The notes below the pieces were generated by a model. It ran no database searches. It had not been told where the DNA came from and saw nothing but the letters and a program-made list of their open reading frames with translations. Of a DNA stretch of 64,000 nucleotides, positions 34,802-47,700 are shown piece after piece; position 1 is the stretch's first letter; the number at the start of each line of letters is the position of its first letter. The DNA is from Purshia tridentata (taxonomy: Eukaryota > Streptophyta > Magnoliopsida > Rosales > Rosaceae): assembly GCA_003254885.1 (NCBI GenBank), contig QANT01003403.1, forward strand, positions 1 to 64,000. The letters run 5' to 3'. A program made the position numbers and the translations under genes.

Positions 34802-36544
34802 GTAGAGAATAGTATGCTCTGGTGATTGTGAAACTCTCATTGTGCCAGTTATGCAGTTCAGTTTTGTGCCCTGTTTGTGGCTAGTGTGTTTTTGTTTCAT
34901 TGCGACGTTGTTTCATTGTTGGTATGGTACACAAACTATATATATTTGTACCTATTAATATCATGTTTGTATTTTTCTGTTCTATTCTCAACCGTCTATT
35001 AATGTGAGATTTGTGGTGATACTTGTATCATCAATGGCTAGGAATCATCTTGGTGGACGTGGGTGCGTCTCATTAGTATTTTCCTTTTAGTTAATCCTGA
35101 ACTCAATCAGGAGGTAATTTTCAAATTGGTAAATACCTATTTGTATTGATAGATTCAGCTTCTATTAGAGAGCTAGTACACAAAATTGTAACGAAATGTG
35201 ATAACCTTAGTATTTTCCTTTCAAATTTATTCTCTAACAAGACTTTTTTATGTTGTATGATCTGTGGATAAGTAGGGTCTTAAACTCTTAGTTAGCTACC
35301 AATTGAGCCAAACAGACCATTTTGTTTAGTCATTTTTTTCTTTCCCTCTTTTTCAGCTGTTCATTGTTTTTAATGAAAGGTCAGTGTTGGTTTTAGAATT
35401 ACTTCCTTCTCAATTATTTTATGCAAGGGACAGCATAATACCACTTAGAGCCAAATAAGAGATGAATTGACAAAAGAGACGATCCTTTTTGAAAAAATTT
35501 AGGATGCTAAGATGCCCCACTAATTGTATTTGGTAATAGAGCCACAAAATTTTGGTAACAAAGCCATAATATTGATGGCACCAACATTCCTAAAATTTAA
35601 CTTAAATATAACAAAGTAAACTTTAAATCATCAAGCATGCACATTTATCTACTCATCTTTACATTTACAATAAAAGTTTAAGTTAGCTGAAACTTATACT
35701 TTCAATAATAGAGCGCTTACTTACTTATTTTCACAATCATTACAAACATATCTAAAGCTAACATTATATAACTTAAGACGAATGTTAACTGTCCCAATAC
35801 TTTTTTCCAATTTTTGTTTTGTATCTTACGTGTCATTATTTTATTTGATGGATTCACCTTAACATCTTCCTATAACCTAATTGATACATTGTAGAATAAA
35901 CCAAGACTTTTAACGCCCTTTTTTTTTCTCATTAGAGTTTTAGCAAGTGTGCTGGCAAATTATAGAAAGGGAACAAAGATGATCAGGGATAAGAGAGAAT
36001 TAAGGAATCCATCAGAAAGATTAATCTAATTCATAATGAAGCGACTAATTCAGTAGAACAAAATATAAAAAAAATTACTCTCATCCTGTTCTCTTCTGGG
36101 GTGTTGAACAAATAAGTGAAAAAATAAAAGCTTACAAGCATGGCATGTCCGTTTATTCTTTTTATTGTGTCATTAAAGTCTTGGATTAAATTCTTACAAA
36201 AAAGGAAAATTATCGGACTGAATCAACAATAAAATCACCAAAAAGGTCAACAACCCAAATCCAGCAGCCCAAAAAAGGCAGAGCATTAACTTTTGGGATA
36301 CAAAATCCGTTGTCCTAAAATCAAATTCCACGTGTTCATTCTTCATTGGCCTTTAAAACACCAACGGCACAAACGCCACATAGTATCCGACCAACTGCAT
36401 GCCCAATTGCCGATCAAAACGCTCACACTCTACATTTCGCATAACAACACAAACACAAATTTTGTTCCTTTCTCTCGCAAAAATCAGTGCTTTTCTTTCT
36501 CCACAGGGCATCGATCAGGTGCAGAGAGGTCTTGGGCAGATACC
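34802..36544. other. CYP82 D 3' flank and ERD2-like promoter
   Basis: The first 250 bp resemble the flank after copy C (for example ATACTTGTATCATCAATGGC at 35019 and 31045 in similar form). The remainder is AT-rich. From about 36290 the DNA matches 31140 onward, marking the duplicated ERD2-like block. No other gene recognised. Confidence 0.6.
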
Positions 36545-39109
36545 ATGGGAAGGAGGAGGTCGAGCTCGTCAGTGAATGTGCTGTTTCAGTGGGTGAGGAG
36601 GCAGTCGATGAAGGTGAAGGTCTTTCTTGGAGCCTCGCTTGCGCTCTGTGCTTTGTTGGCATTGAAGTTTTGGGTGAAGAATCACAACCACTTTTTCATT
36701 GCATCTGAAGCCGTCCATTTCTTGGGGATCATCGTCCTCATATACAAGCTCACCACCCAAAAGACCTGCTCTGGTATATATTCTATGTCTCTATGTTTCT
36801 TAATCTTTCATAATTCTCATTTTTATTTTGGGTTTTTGTTAATGGGATTTGTCATGCTTCTTGTTGTTTCAATTGGGTGGTTTTCAAATTCAATTTTTAT
36901 TTGTGTGTTTGTTTTCCTTCTACAAGTAGCAAAGGTATGACCTTTTATTAGTGTATTGTCATGGTACAGTGGTTGCAACTTACAAGGGTACAATTTTATA
37001 ATTTAATTAAGGAGTATACTTTATGTGGCTGAAGCGGGTAGTGTTATTTAATCAAGCATAGAAGTAGAAAAAATCAACTTGCTAATGCCTAAATGCTCAA
37101 AAAATAATAATTAACTCACACTAATTATATAAAATTGTTATTGCTATGATTCTGTGAATAAATTGGACAATGAAACTTGTGTGTAACAGGGTATATACCC
37201 TTATTTTCACAAGATCTCCTCACATAATTAAGATGTGACTATTTATTGTGAGAAAAAGAAATATACTTTTGTTACACACAATTTTTTTAAATTGAACATA
37301 TGCGTGTGTCAAAGAAAATGATTACTGGGAGTGGTCTGTTTGGACATCAAATCGGAAACAAACCAATAAACTTTAACGCTTTGGTTCGGTCCGGTACGTC
37401 ACCTATTTCTAAGTAATACATTTGCTTATTAGCTTTATCAGTTCTAGTATTAGAAGTTAGAACATATATATACCTTCAATGTGTGTTAAAGAGTTTTTAC
37501 TAACCAGGGTTCTAATACCTATTCAGGTCTATCCCTAAAGACTCAGGAACTCACAGCTCTGTTTCTAGCAGTAAGATTGGTTTGTAGTACCATGATGGAG
37601 GCTGACATTCACACTGTGCTAGATTTATCTACTCTCATTTCAACAATATGGGTCGTATATATGATACGGTTTAAATTGAAGTCGACCTACATCAAGGAAC
37701 TAGACAACATTCACTTATATTATGTGGTAAAGATCTTCTGCTGCTGTTTGCTATGAATAGAAAAACAGAATATTTTTACTTATCTTCATTTTGGTTGTGT
37801 GCGCGCCTGGCTGTGTGTGTCTATGTATATGTATTTGGGAATCATATTCTGTGTGTCAATTCATCAGTATACAGTACCCATATGCTTTGTCCAAATGGGG
37901 GAAGAAAATAATCAATGACCAGTACGTACTATGAATTAGGAACATCCTCTTTATTAAACATTGAAAATTGCTTGTGCTTTGTAGTCACTTTTCTCCACCA
38001 TGCACCACCATATATTGCATCTCTGTTGCATGAACTTCAATGAATAGTATGGCCTGTCTCAATAATCTTGTCATGCAAGACACATTAGATGTTGAATGGA
38101 TATGTTTGCTCTGCTTGAAACGTTACAGAACTGAAACTAACATCATAGCTCTAGAAAAGGTACAAAAGTATTTCAATTGTTTTACCTCATAAACCACATT
38201 TTGTTCGATTTGAATTGCAGGTGGTGCCTTCTGCTATCCTTGGCCTGTTTTTCCACCCCTCTACACTAGATACCCGTTTTAGTCGAATCCTTTGGGCATT
38301 TGGTTCGTACATGGAAGCTGTTTCAGTACTGCCTCAGCTTTGTTTGATGCAGAATGCAAAGGTTCATTGAATCATATTTCATCTCAGAAAGATTAAAACT
38401 ATTTAATTATCACCTGTTTGCCAAGTGACCAGAATTGATCTTTGTTTTCTTCTGATAATGCTTTGCTTTCAGATGGTTGAACCATTTACAGCCCATTATG
38501 TGTTTGCATTGGGTATTTCAAGATTCTTTGCATGTGCTCATTGGATTATTATGGTTAGTAATGCTTTCTTAAGATTATAATATGCACATATACAAGTACT
38601 CAAACTTTAGTGTACCATGTGAAATTTGCAATCACAGTTAGACATGTATTGAACTAAATGCAACACTCTGCAATTTACTTGCAGATCTATGAAACTTCTG
38701 GGAGATATGTATTCTTTGCTGGGAGTGGGTATATCTGGATTCTGACAGCTTTCCTCTGTGAAATGGTTCAAACATTCATCTTAGCTGACTTTTGTTTCTA
38801 TTACATAAAGAGGTACCCCTCTCTCCTCTTCAAGAGAAAAACTTGTCTGACATGACCATCCCACGTCATCAAGCTGATGTTGTATAACTATCCATAACAT
38901 GTCTTGACACTAAAAAGACCACATGATATGGCATATATCATGAGTAGTCATATATCACCATGATGATGACATGGTACATAAATTTTCTCTAATTCCACAC
39001 TTTAATGACTAATCCCAAGTGGCAAGTTCCCCTAACTCTTTTATCACATATCCTTAATTTGTTTTGCAGTTATATGGAAGGCCAGCTCATAATGAGGATG
39101 CCTGTCTAA
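36545..39109 (+). CDS. ER lumen protein-retaining receptor family (ERD2-like) protein
   Basis: Seven-helix Golgi/ER membrane protein of the KDEL-receptor family, which returns escaped ER proteins from the Golgi. Six exons, 36545-36773, 37527-37726, 38221-38361, 38473-38553, 38685-38812 and 39070-39109, total 819 nt (272 aa) with matching phases. The start MGRRRSSSSVNVLFQWVRRQ marks the longer plant ERD2-like subgroup, not canonical ERD2. Family landmarks include IYKLTTQKTCSGLSLKTQEL, AVRLVCS, EAVSVLPQL, TAHYVFALG, CAHWII, ILADFCFYYIKS and the end MEGQLIMRMPV. It appears intact. Whether this subgroup binds K/HDEL itself is less certain than for ERD2. Its first exon is duplicated in dead form at 31.4 kb. 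Confidence 0.93.
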
Positions 39110-39130
39110 ATTTTGAAGCTCAGAAACAGC

Positions 39131-39300
39131 AGGGGCATGCATAATGCTGTGCTGCCTTTCTTTTCTTTTATCGATGTACAAGCATTTCCTGTAATGGTCT
39201 CTTCTCGTTTTTTCTTTGTTTATGTTTTCTTGGGAGGGCATGCATAATGCTGTGCTGCCTTTCTTTTCTTCTCGTTTTTTCTTTGTTTATGTTTTCTTGG
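39131..39300. repeat. Short tandem duplication in the ERD2-like 3' UTR
   Basis: GGGCATGCATAATGCTGTGC occurs at 39131 and again at 39236, each followed by CTTTCTTTTCTT and TTTCTTTGTTTATGTTTTCTTGG. The second copy lacks about 35 bp of the first. Confidence 0.85.
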
Positions 39301-39686
39301 GTTTATTTAGTTAAGACACATGTTTACTTGTGCTTTCCTAATACAAAGTCATTCAGGAATGAATGAACAAACTTTGAGTCAGGAATTTTGATAGTTTTAT
39401 TTAGTTAAATAATCATTGTTCTAATATAACCTCAAAACTAACTATATTAAACATGAATTACAATACTGGCTCGATAACTCAACTTATGTTTAAGAAAGAA
39501 ACTATCTTACAAAAAAAAATATGTTTTCTCATAAATTGGTCAAACCAAAATTTAGAAAAGAAGAAGAAAAAACTTTTAAAAGTTGTTTTTGATGGAGAAT
39601 TTCCTTGGGAGCAATAGAAAGAGTCGTAACTCATAAGCAATCTCTCACGCAGCTACAGCTTTTATATCACGCGAGTCCAGCCAGCG

Positions 39687-40517
39687 ACACGTGGCACCCA
39701 TGCATCACATATTGAACTGCAAACATCGGTCATATGCACTTCAAACTCGGTCTATGCGCTACAGACCCTATTTTGTACTTTGAATAAAACTCACTCCAAA
39801 ACACCTCCACGTGTCCATTATAACCCATCTTATCCACCCCACTTGCACCACGTGTCCACACCACGGTGCCTGAGGGCACGTCGACACGTCAACATCAACA
39901 TTCTGCAAAAGCTGCAGACCAACTTGACCCTGCTACTGAGCTGGTGACGATCAACATGCGCGCCACGTTTCGATCTCCAATTATCCCCGTACTTCTAAGA
40001 CTTCATGGGAAGCGGGCCCCGTATCAATCCTAAGACACACGTGTCGCGACACAATGGCGGCTACGTATTGGCTTCCCGCCCTGTGATTCGTCGAGTGAAA
40101 ACAACGGTAGAGATTCCTGGGGTGACAGCCAGATCTCGCACCACGCGTCCGTACGCTAATGCCAGCCTCTCAGGGGAGGCCCATCCCTCTCCGCCTACGT
40201 TGTTATTTTAGGCCCGCCCAGACGAACACGTGTCCGACTCACATCTCTTCACGCACGTGCGCCACGTACCGTGCTCTGAACCTGCAAGCGTGCTCCGTGG
40301 GTTGAAGATGGCTCGTTTTACACTTAAAGAGCTTTCGTTTCTTTGGTCAAAAAAAAAAGAGCTTTCGTTTCCCGCTAAAAACGAAGTAATAGCAAATTTA
40401 ACAAGTGATTAATCAGGATTAGTGGTGAAGAGTTTGCTATCCCATCCGCTAATATAATTCAGAACGTCCTACGTGTCATCCACCGTCCTTTTCCCGTCTC
40501 CAGTCTCGACACGTGGC
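39687..40517. promoter_or_regulatory. Dense ACGT-core (ABRE/G-box) cluster upstream of the AFP gene
   Basis: At least eight strong ACGT-core elements: ACACGTGGC (39687), CCACGTGTCC (39808 and 39848), GACACGTC (39883), ACACGTGTCG (40037), ACACGTGTCC (40228), GCACGTGCGCCACGTAC (40255-40268), TACGTGTC (40470), ACACGTGGC (40509). The stretch is more GC-rich than its surroundings. bZIP factors of the ABI5/ABF group bind such sites. A TATA-like CTATAAAAC lies at about 40629 and the ATG at 40723. ABA or drought induction is inferred. The remaining gap (39110-40722) has no gene that I can support. Confidence 0.8.
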
Positions 40518-40722
40518 ACCCTTCCTCGCTTCTCTACTTTGCCTATTTCCTCTCTTTCTCCCCCAAACCCTGATCTGAATTTCAATGCAAACAAAAAAAA
40601 ACAAGAAAAGGAACTTTCTTCGTCTTACTATAAAACTCCAGCTTCAAGCTCGTTAAAGTTTTATTCTTTTCGCAGTTTGAGGCTCTGCGATACATTTATT
40701 TAAATTATTGAGAGCTCTTACA

Positions 40723-42225
40723 ATGGGGGAGAGTTCTGATCAGACAGAGTTGAAAGAGGAGGAGATTGAGCTCGATTTAGGTTTGTCGATCGGAGGCAGC
40801 AGTTTCAGAAAATCAGAGAAATCGAAAATCAACCTCGTCGAAAAACAAACGACGGCGTTGTTGGGATCCAGCAGTTTGTCGCCGTTGCCGATCGCCTCCT
40901 CCGAGCCGGAGAGCGCACTTCTCGATCCGCAGACGAAGCGGGAGATCCAGGCTCTGCGAAGACAAGAGGCGAAGAGGAAGCGAGAGGAGAAGAAGAGCCG
41001 CGGAGGAGGGAGGAACGACTGCTCCCAAATCGATGAAGAAGAACAACAACCGCAGCAGCAACCGGCGAGCAAGAAAGAGAGAATAGACGCGAACGTGAAT
41101 CTCAATTTGAGTAACGGACAAATGGAGCAGCACCGGTACCCGGTGCAGCCGGCTCAGTACCCGTATCCGCCGGTGCAGTTCGTTCCGTACACGAACGGGT
41201 TCGCGTATCCTTGCGTGATGCCGTGTTGGGCTCCTGCTGGCGGCGGCAGTGGCGGGTTTAGGCCGTTTCAACCGCAGCCGGATTTGTCGGTTGACCCGTC
41301 GAATATTAATGGGTCCGCCTCGGAACAGCAGAATGGCGGGTTTAGGAAAACGACATCGTTGAACGGGTCCCCAATGTGTAGTTCCTCCACAGTTTCCGAT
41401 CATTATAGCGGTTCGCATGAAGGTATGACTTTAACTTCTTTTTTTTCAATGTTTTAGATATTTTAATGTTCGTCAACCAAAAACAATCTATATCACATAT
41501 AATGGACGTGTTCTCATCAAGTTGAAAGTCTGAATGGGTCCTATTCGAGGATGTTCGAGTACTATTTTAGGGTGATAATTCTAAAACAATAAAACATAGG
41601 CTAAATGTCTCCCAAGTTTTTTCTGGTTTTTCAAATTTCCAAAAAATGGGTTCTGATTTTTGGGTTTCAAATTCTTGTTGTTTTATCAGGTGGTGGAAGC
41701 AGTGATACCAGAAGCCACTCAAGCCAGTGTTTACCAGAGCAAAACAATTTGAATGGTAATTCGAAAGCCAAAGATCACACTGCTACCTCTCACTCATTTG
41801 AATCTAATTTTCAAGCCAATAATGGTGATCACACAGTGGTTCCCAAAGAAGAACCCATTTCATCAGAAGCAAAACCACCTCCAATTCCCAAACCCACCTC
41901 ACCCAAAGAAAATTCTACTGCAACTCCAAGTCCATTGAAGGACATTACCAAAGTGAACATTTCAAAGCCCCCAAAACCCCAAACGCAGAGCCCAAATCCC
42001 CCTTCCTACCCAGAAATGCCGTATGTTTCGACCACAGGAAACGGCCCCAATGGGAAGACGATTCATGGGTTCCTGTACAGATACTCTAAATCGGAGATCA
42101 GTATCGTCTGCGTCTGCCATGGAAGCACATTCTCGCCGGCTGAATTTGTGCAGCATGCCGGAGGCACCGACGTGTCGCAGCCTCTCAGACATATAACTGT
42201 AATTCCATTTGCTTTTGGAGGATGA
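40723..42225 (+). CDS. NINJA-family AFP (ABI5-binding protein) homologue
   Basis: Nuclear adaptor that links TOPLESS-type co-repressors to ABI5 or JAZ proteins, damping ABA or jasmonate responses. Two exons, 40723-41422 and 41690-42225, total 1236 nt (411 aa). The N-terminal [10 protein letters not shown] is the EAR-type region. A Lys/Arg/Glu-rich stretch ([19 protein letters not shown]) is the family's domain B with a likely nuclear signal. The middle is Gln/Pro-rich with a [17 protein letters not shown] segment. The C-terminal domain C includes [20 protein letters not shown] and ends with [11 protein letters not shown]. The ATG at 40723 is the first in frame. The upstream ABRE cluster fits AFP-type genes, which are ABA-induced feedback repressors. 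AFP is favoured over NINJA itself by this context; the split is not certain. Confidence 0.9.
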
Positions 42226-43189
42226 TGGTGACGTTGAGATTTTGTTCAAATTTTTATTTTGGTCCGTTTAGGTATCAAGGAGACGATGATGATCATGATG
42301 CAGAGGGAAGTGACATGGCATTTTTTTTTTTGTAAACCTTTGCTAATTGTCATTAACATACAACAGTTAACCTTTAAGATCTATATATTTCTCTATTTAA
42401 ATTTGATCAGGTCTTTTCAAATTTTCAAGATTTTTGCTTTAACATACAGTTCGTCCTACACAGTTTACGGATATTTAGAAGTAGTTCCATTTTGGAGGTT
42501 CGACTAAAAAAACAAACCCGCCGATTGATCGGTTTTATAAAGATTTTTTTTTATTTGATTATTTTGTATTTTGTTGGCGGATGCATTTTTATTAAATTTA
42601 TATAATTTAAATTTAATAATTAATTCGATGTAAATATAATAATATAATATAATATTAGGGTTTTTTTTAAGTCTATTTGAAAAAAATAAGTAACTCAAAT
42701 GCGAAAAATATATTCTTACCTACTTTTTCAAAAGCCAAATGCTGCATTATATTTTTTATAAAAACCTAAAAAGCATTACAATAATATAAAAAATAAAAAT
42801 AAAACTCGTTAGTTTTTTTTTCCATCACAGTGGTCATATGAAATTTCAAAATTAATAAGTAAGACTAAGGAGGAAAGAGAGCCTCTGATAGGAGGAGTAG
42901 GAGTATATTAAAATTAAATTTGAATTCGTCGATAATTTGGTCAAAGAGTTGTTGGCTTCTCGGTGTTGGTCTGCTGCCATCACTAAGTGGATGAATGATC
43001 AAAGGCTATGGAAAAAGAAAAAGAAAAAGAGGTGAGCATAGTTGGGTCTCGCTGGAGAGAGAATAAATAAAATTGGTGATGTGCGTGAATGAGTAGAGAT
43101 AATAAGAAAAAGACAATAGAAAAACTAACTAAAAAAAATTAAAACATGGATTGAACAAGATAAAAAATGGGCCAGATCCAAATAAAGTA

Positions 43190-43434
43190 GACTCTTTGAG
43201 AAGTTTTATAAAATGTAAACTTTAGAGGAATTATCTGTTTGTTTTACTTATTTATTTTTCTTACTTGTGGAAGGCTCTATAAAAATGTAGATCGCAGAGA
43301 AATTATATATTTGTTTTACTTATTTAACTTTTTTACGCTACACTTGGTTGTGGAAGGCTCTATACAAATGTAGACTGCAGAGAAATTATATATTTGTTTT
43401 ATTTATTTATTTATTTTACGCTACACTTGGTTGT
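43190..43434. repeat. 83-bp direct repeat, about three copies
   Basis: Unit TGTGGAAGGCTCTATA... starts at 43266 and 43349 (period 83). A degenerate earlier copy covers about 43190-43265 (TTTATAAAATGTA, then TTTGTTTTACTTATTTATTT). Confidence 0.8.
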
Positions 43435-43502
43435 TTTGGTCTCGGGGACAGAACAAAATTTGTTAATATTTTTAGGGGAGAAAAGGAAAAAAACTATTGA
43501 TA

Positions 43503-44000
43503 TATTAATAGGAGAGTGTTAGGATGCCTCAAAATCAAGTGCCTCAAAATGGCCTCAGTGACATAAAATTTTCATGTCGTAATTTTGTTTCATTAATTTA
43601 AAGCCACGTTATAATTAATTACCATGTCAGAATTTTTAAGTACATATCTACCATTTTAATTAAATTTTATATTAAATTACAAATAATAAGATTAAATTAA
43701 AAAAACTTTAAAACAATATACAGAAATATTGAAAAACATATAGAAATTACAATTATGTTTTTCTATATGGTCCTTTAATTTTTCTATATGTTTTTTAATT
43801 TTTTTGTATGTTTTTTAATTTTTTTGTATGTTTTTTAATTTTTTATTTATTTTTTAATTAAAAGAGTAGTTATGTCATTAAAAATACTGATGTAACAATT
43901 AAAATATGAAATAGATAATTATAATTATAAAATAAAAATTCCACCTCAACAATTTTGAGATACTTTATTTTGAGACCCAAAATCATTTTTCTTATTAATA
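43503..44000. mobile_element. MITE-like element with inverted CTCAAAAT ends
   Basis: The left end GCCTCAAAATCAAGTGCCTC (43527 on) matches the inverse of the right end (GTCTCAAAATAAAGTATCTC read on the reverse strand, about 43940-43975). TATTAATA flanks both sides (43503-43510 and 43993-44000), a possible 8-bp target duplication as in hAT elements. Since that word is an AT-rich palindrome, chance is possible. The interior has a TTTTTTAATTTTTTTGTATG array (43780-43850). Confidence 0.55.
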
Positions 44001-44766
44001 ATAGTACGGTCACAATTCTCTGATATATAAATAGCCCAAATCCCTTTTCACTCTCTCTCTCTCTCTTCCCTCCCTCTCTCCCTCCTACTAAACCACTGCT
44101 GTCTCGCGCCTCTTGAAGATCCAGCAAAACCCTAGAAACCGCCAAACCCTCGACGGAGGTGAGAGAAGTCGCAGTCGCAACGCACCACCTACCTCTTCCT
44201 TTTCTCTCACCTCGCTACCTCCGATCCACGCTCAGGTGCTTCCTCGCTCTTTGAATCTCAATACATTATATATGCATTTCATATTTAAGCTTATTTTTTT
44301 TGTAATTTAAGCTCGCGTTAGATCTCTCTTTGTTTCAGATAAATTGGAAATCGTTGTTTTGAGTTGGTAGTGAAGTTTAAGCTTCAACAGAGCTTTATTC
44401 TTTGTGTTTAGAATTTTGGTTTGTGGAGTTAACCTGAAATAGGTAGTAAATGCTTTGGGCCGGGTATGCTTTGCTCGATGCTTTTCGTCAAGGAAATTTA
44501 TTTATAAAAAATAAATCTAAATAGAGTGAGGCTGTGAAAGGAATTGAAATGTGTTTTCAGTTGATTAGAGAAAATATGTCTGACAGACTCAAATTGAAAG
44601 AAGTGTAGTAGTATTGAAATTTGGTGTTGTGTTTTTCGTTGAACACATGCACTGTTGATACTGATGAATAATTGTTGATATATGTATATTTAGAAGAAAC
44701 CATATTTCAATTTCTGTGGTTCACTGTGTGTAATGGTTTTGTTTGGTTTCTAGAGGTTGATCAGAG

Positions 44767-47700
44767 ATGGCGTCTCCGGTGGAGCAAGCCCCAGCTGAGA
44801 ATCTTCCTCCTACTGCCGCCGATGTTGTATGTATTGATATCAAATATGTATAGGAGTTGATGTTTTATCACCGTATGGATCTTCATGGTTGCTAATTGGC
44901 TTTCAACGAAAAAATGGGTTAAATGTAGGTTGGCAATGCATTTGTTCTTCAGTACTATCGTATCTTGGAACAATCCCCTGAGCATGTTCACCGATTTTAC
45001 CAAGATACTAGTAAGCTCGGTCGTCCGGAAGATAATGGAATCATGAGTATTACAACCACCATGGATGTGAGCTTCTTTCATGACCTAAATTTATTTTCCT
45101 TCTTTGTCATATTTGTGCATCTGCATGTCTATGTACTATTATATTCCTATTTGTGACTAAAATATCTTATTTGGTGCCTAAATGCCCATGTCTAGGGATA
45201 TTTTTAGATTTTTCCTCAGATTGTTTTGTATAGCTATAGATATTTTCTCTGGAAAGCTTAAAATATAAAAAAATCTACATATAAAACTTCTGCGGCTCTG
45301 GATTTTGGAGAACTCTCCCAGGCTAATTTATTGTTAGATTCAGTAGATTGAAGAAGATCTTTATTTCTTTTATCTTGGATGCTGAAAATTATGAAGTTGT
45401 ACAGAACTCATCAATCCATTTTTCTCAGCAACTAAATTAGTATGAATGACAAATGGAACTTATAAAAATTGTATAGTCTAATTCCTCTGTATACATTTTA
45501 AAATATTGTTTGGCAGGCAATCAACTTGAAGATACTAGATTATGGAAAGCTCAGTGCAAATATCATAACTGTGGACTCTCAAGAATCTTACAATGGGGGA
45601 GTATTTGTCCTTGTGACTGGGTATTTAACTGGAAAGGACAATTTAACAAAGAAATTTACTCAGAGTTTTTTCTTGGCCCCGCAAGACAAAGGTTACTTTG
45701 TGCTGAACGATGTTTTTAGATATGTAGATGATTTCCCCAATCAAAGTGGGGATGATGGGTCGATTGATGTCGAATCTCCTGTTACTCTGGAACATGGTAT
45801 GTATCAAAATGATCCTTATGTGAAGTGTGTACTTTTGGTGTGCTAATTAATTCTGAGAGTATTCCTGTTGCAGATACTTCTGATTTGCAGGACAATCATG
45901 TCTTTGAGCCTGTAACTGCAGTGTCTGAGAATGTTGGTGAGGAGGAAGTACACAACCCTCCTGAGAATGTAGAAGTTTTAGTTGAAGAAGAGGAAGCACC
46001 AGAACCTGAGGTTGTCGATGAAATTCCACATGATTCGCAGATGGTGGCTGAATCTAACTCTAAAATTGAAGAAGTGCCAAAGAAGTCCTATGCTTCAATT
46101 GTAAGCAGCTGTTATACAATATCCCATGACTTTAAATTTTTCATATTTTTGAAAATATTGTTTTGGTAGTAGTTGTGGTGTTCCATTTGTGGTTAATTTA
46201 GTAATCAAACTTTTGAAAGAAAAAAAATCTCATTATCCATGTCTTCTGTTCTTGTTCATATTCATTGCAACGCTTATTCCAGGTTAGGGTTATGAAGGAG
46301 AGTTCTGCGCCATTTTCTAATCCTGCACCTGCTTCATTGAGGACTGTCCCAAAGAAACAAGAACAAGTGACTGCTGCTCCGACATCTGCTCCAGTTTCAG
46401 AAGCAGTAGTTTCCAGCACAAATGACAAAGAAAATGGAATTAATCCAGAGCCTGAAGGTGTGCAGTTCATATATTGATGCTTGTTTTAACTCTCAGTTGT
46501 TTCATATCCTGCCATATATTTATATAAGAATAGGAAGCTAATGTGAATTTGTTTCTTGTGAACAGCTGAAGGTCACTCTATCTACATCAAAGGTCTTCCT
46601 ATGAATGCCACTGGACCTCTAATTGAGAATGAGTTTAAGAAATTCGGACCCATCAAGAATAATGGTGTACAAGTTAGAAACCAAAAGGTTTGTTCTTTAT
46701 CAACACAATTTCACTGTAAAATAATACTGTATAAAGTAAAACTTATTGCTCCTTCCATCATTACAACAGGGGTTTTGTTTTGGCTTTGTGGAATTTGAGG
46801 TTGCAAGTGCTGTACAAAGTGCAATAGAGGTATTTAAGAGTTTTTCTGCTGATCCTTTCTTTCTTCTTTTTTATATAAAGAAAGCCAAAAAAATATATTT
46901 GATCTTTTTAATCCTTTTGACTTCACCAGTCTCTTATGTTGTCATATTTTAAAGTTCTTATGTGGATAATATTTCCCTTGGTGTTTTAGGCTTCACCGGT
47001 TATGATCAGTGGACGCCAAGTTTTTGTTGAGGAAAAGAGATCTACCAATCGAGGTGAGTTGAATTTGGAGGTGAAAATTTTTGGATGCCATGCGAGGTCT
47101 AATTCTGTAGAGATTATATTATGGATTTATTATGGGTTCATGGCAATGGGTGTGCATTTCTATAAGGTATTGTTAGATGCAACTAAGGTGTGTAACAGTC
47201 AGAATTAGATGGGGCCATGCACGATTTTCAATCTCTTGTATGCTTACTAGGGCATAAGGGGAAATTTGTGACTTAAATTTTTTTAGTACCATTCATTTTC
47301 TGTTTGTTTTGGGGCACTGCTAATTACATATAGGGTTTATATGTTTGTTACACCAACTGTTTCTTGATTAAAAGGCATTTGTTCCATGAATCCTGCCAAT
47401 ACACCTTCTTGTTTTCTTCCAATTAGACATAGATTGTGTGTTGGCTGATTAGGAAGTGGATATTTAATCTGCTGCTGATTTGGAAAATGATGTTTTTTTG
47501 TAGCATGATTTAATTCACTGAATTTTATATGGAGATTGTGCAAAATTCTAGCCTTATTGTTTATATATATTTTCTTAATATTTTTTGTGCTTGTCTATTG
47601 TTATATGTAGGTAATAATAGGGGAAGGTTTCCTGGAAGAGGGAATGGATACAGGAATGAATACAGGAATGAGTACAGGAATGAAGGACCAAGAGGACCAA

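Larger units (their letters stand above)
42226..44766. other. Intergenic region, repeats, and 5' leader of the G3BP-like gene
   Basis: 42226-43180 is AT-rich 3' flank without a gene. An 83-bp repeat (43190-43434) and a MITE-like element (43503-44000) follow. ATATATAAATAG (about 44023-44034) is a good TATA box, followed by a CT-rich tract (44050-44090) and a probable non-coding first exon (about 44090-44235). A leader intron then ends just before the start exon. The open frame 44113-44310 is within this leader. Confidence 0.6.

Noticed and set aside
20299-39109. Complete biosynthetic gene cluster around the CYP82 genes
   Set aside because: Only P450s are present. ERD2-like, AFP and cyclin C neighbours are not pathway enzymes, so a multi-enzyme cluster is not supported within this window.
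40740-41418. Reverse open frames antisense to AFP exon 1
   Set aside because: Leu/Arg-rich shadows of a Glu/Gln-rich coding strand; no splice or start context.
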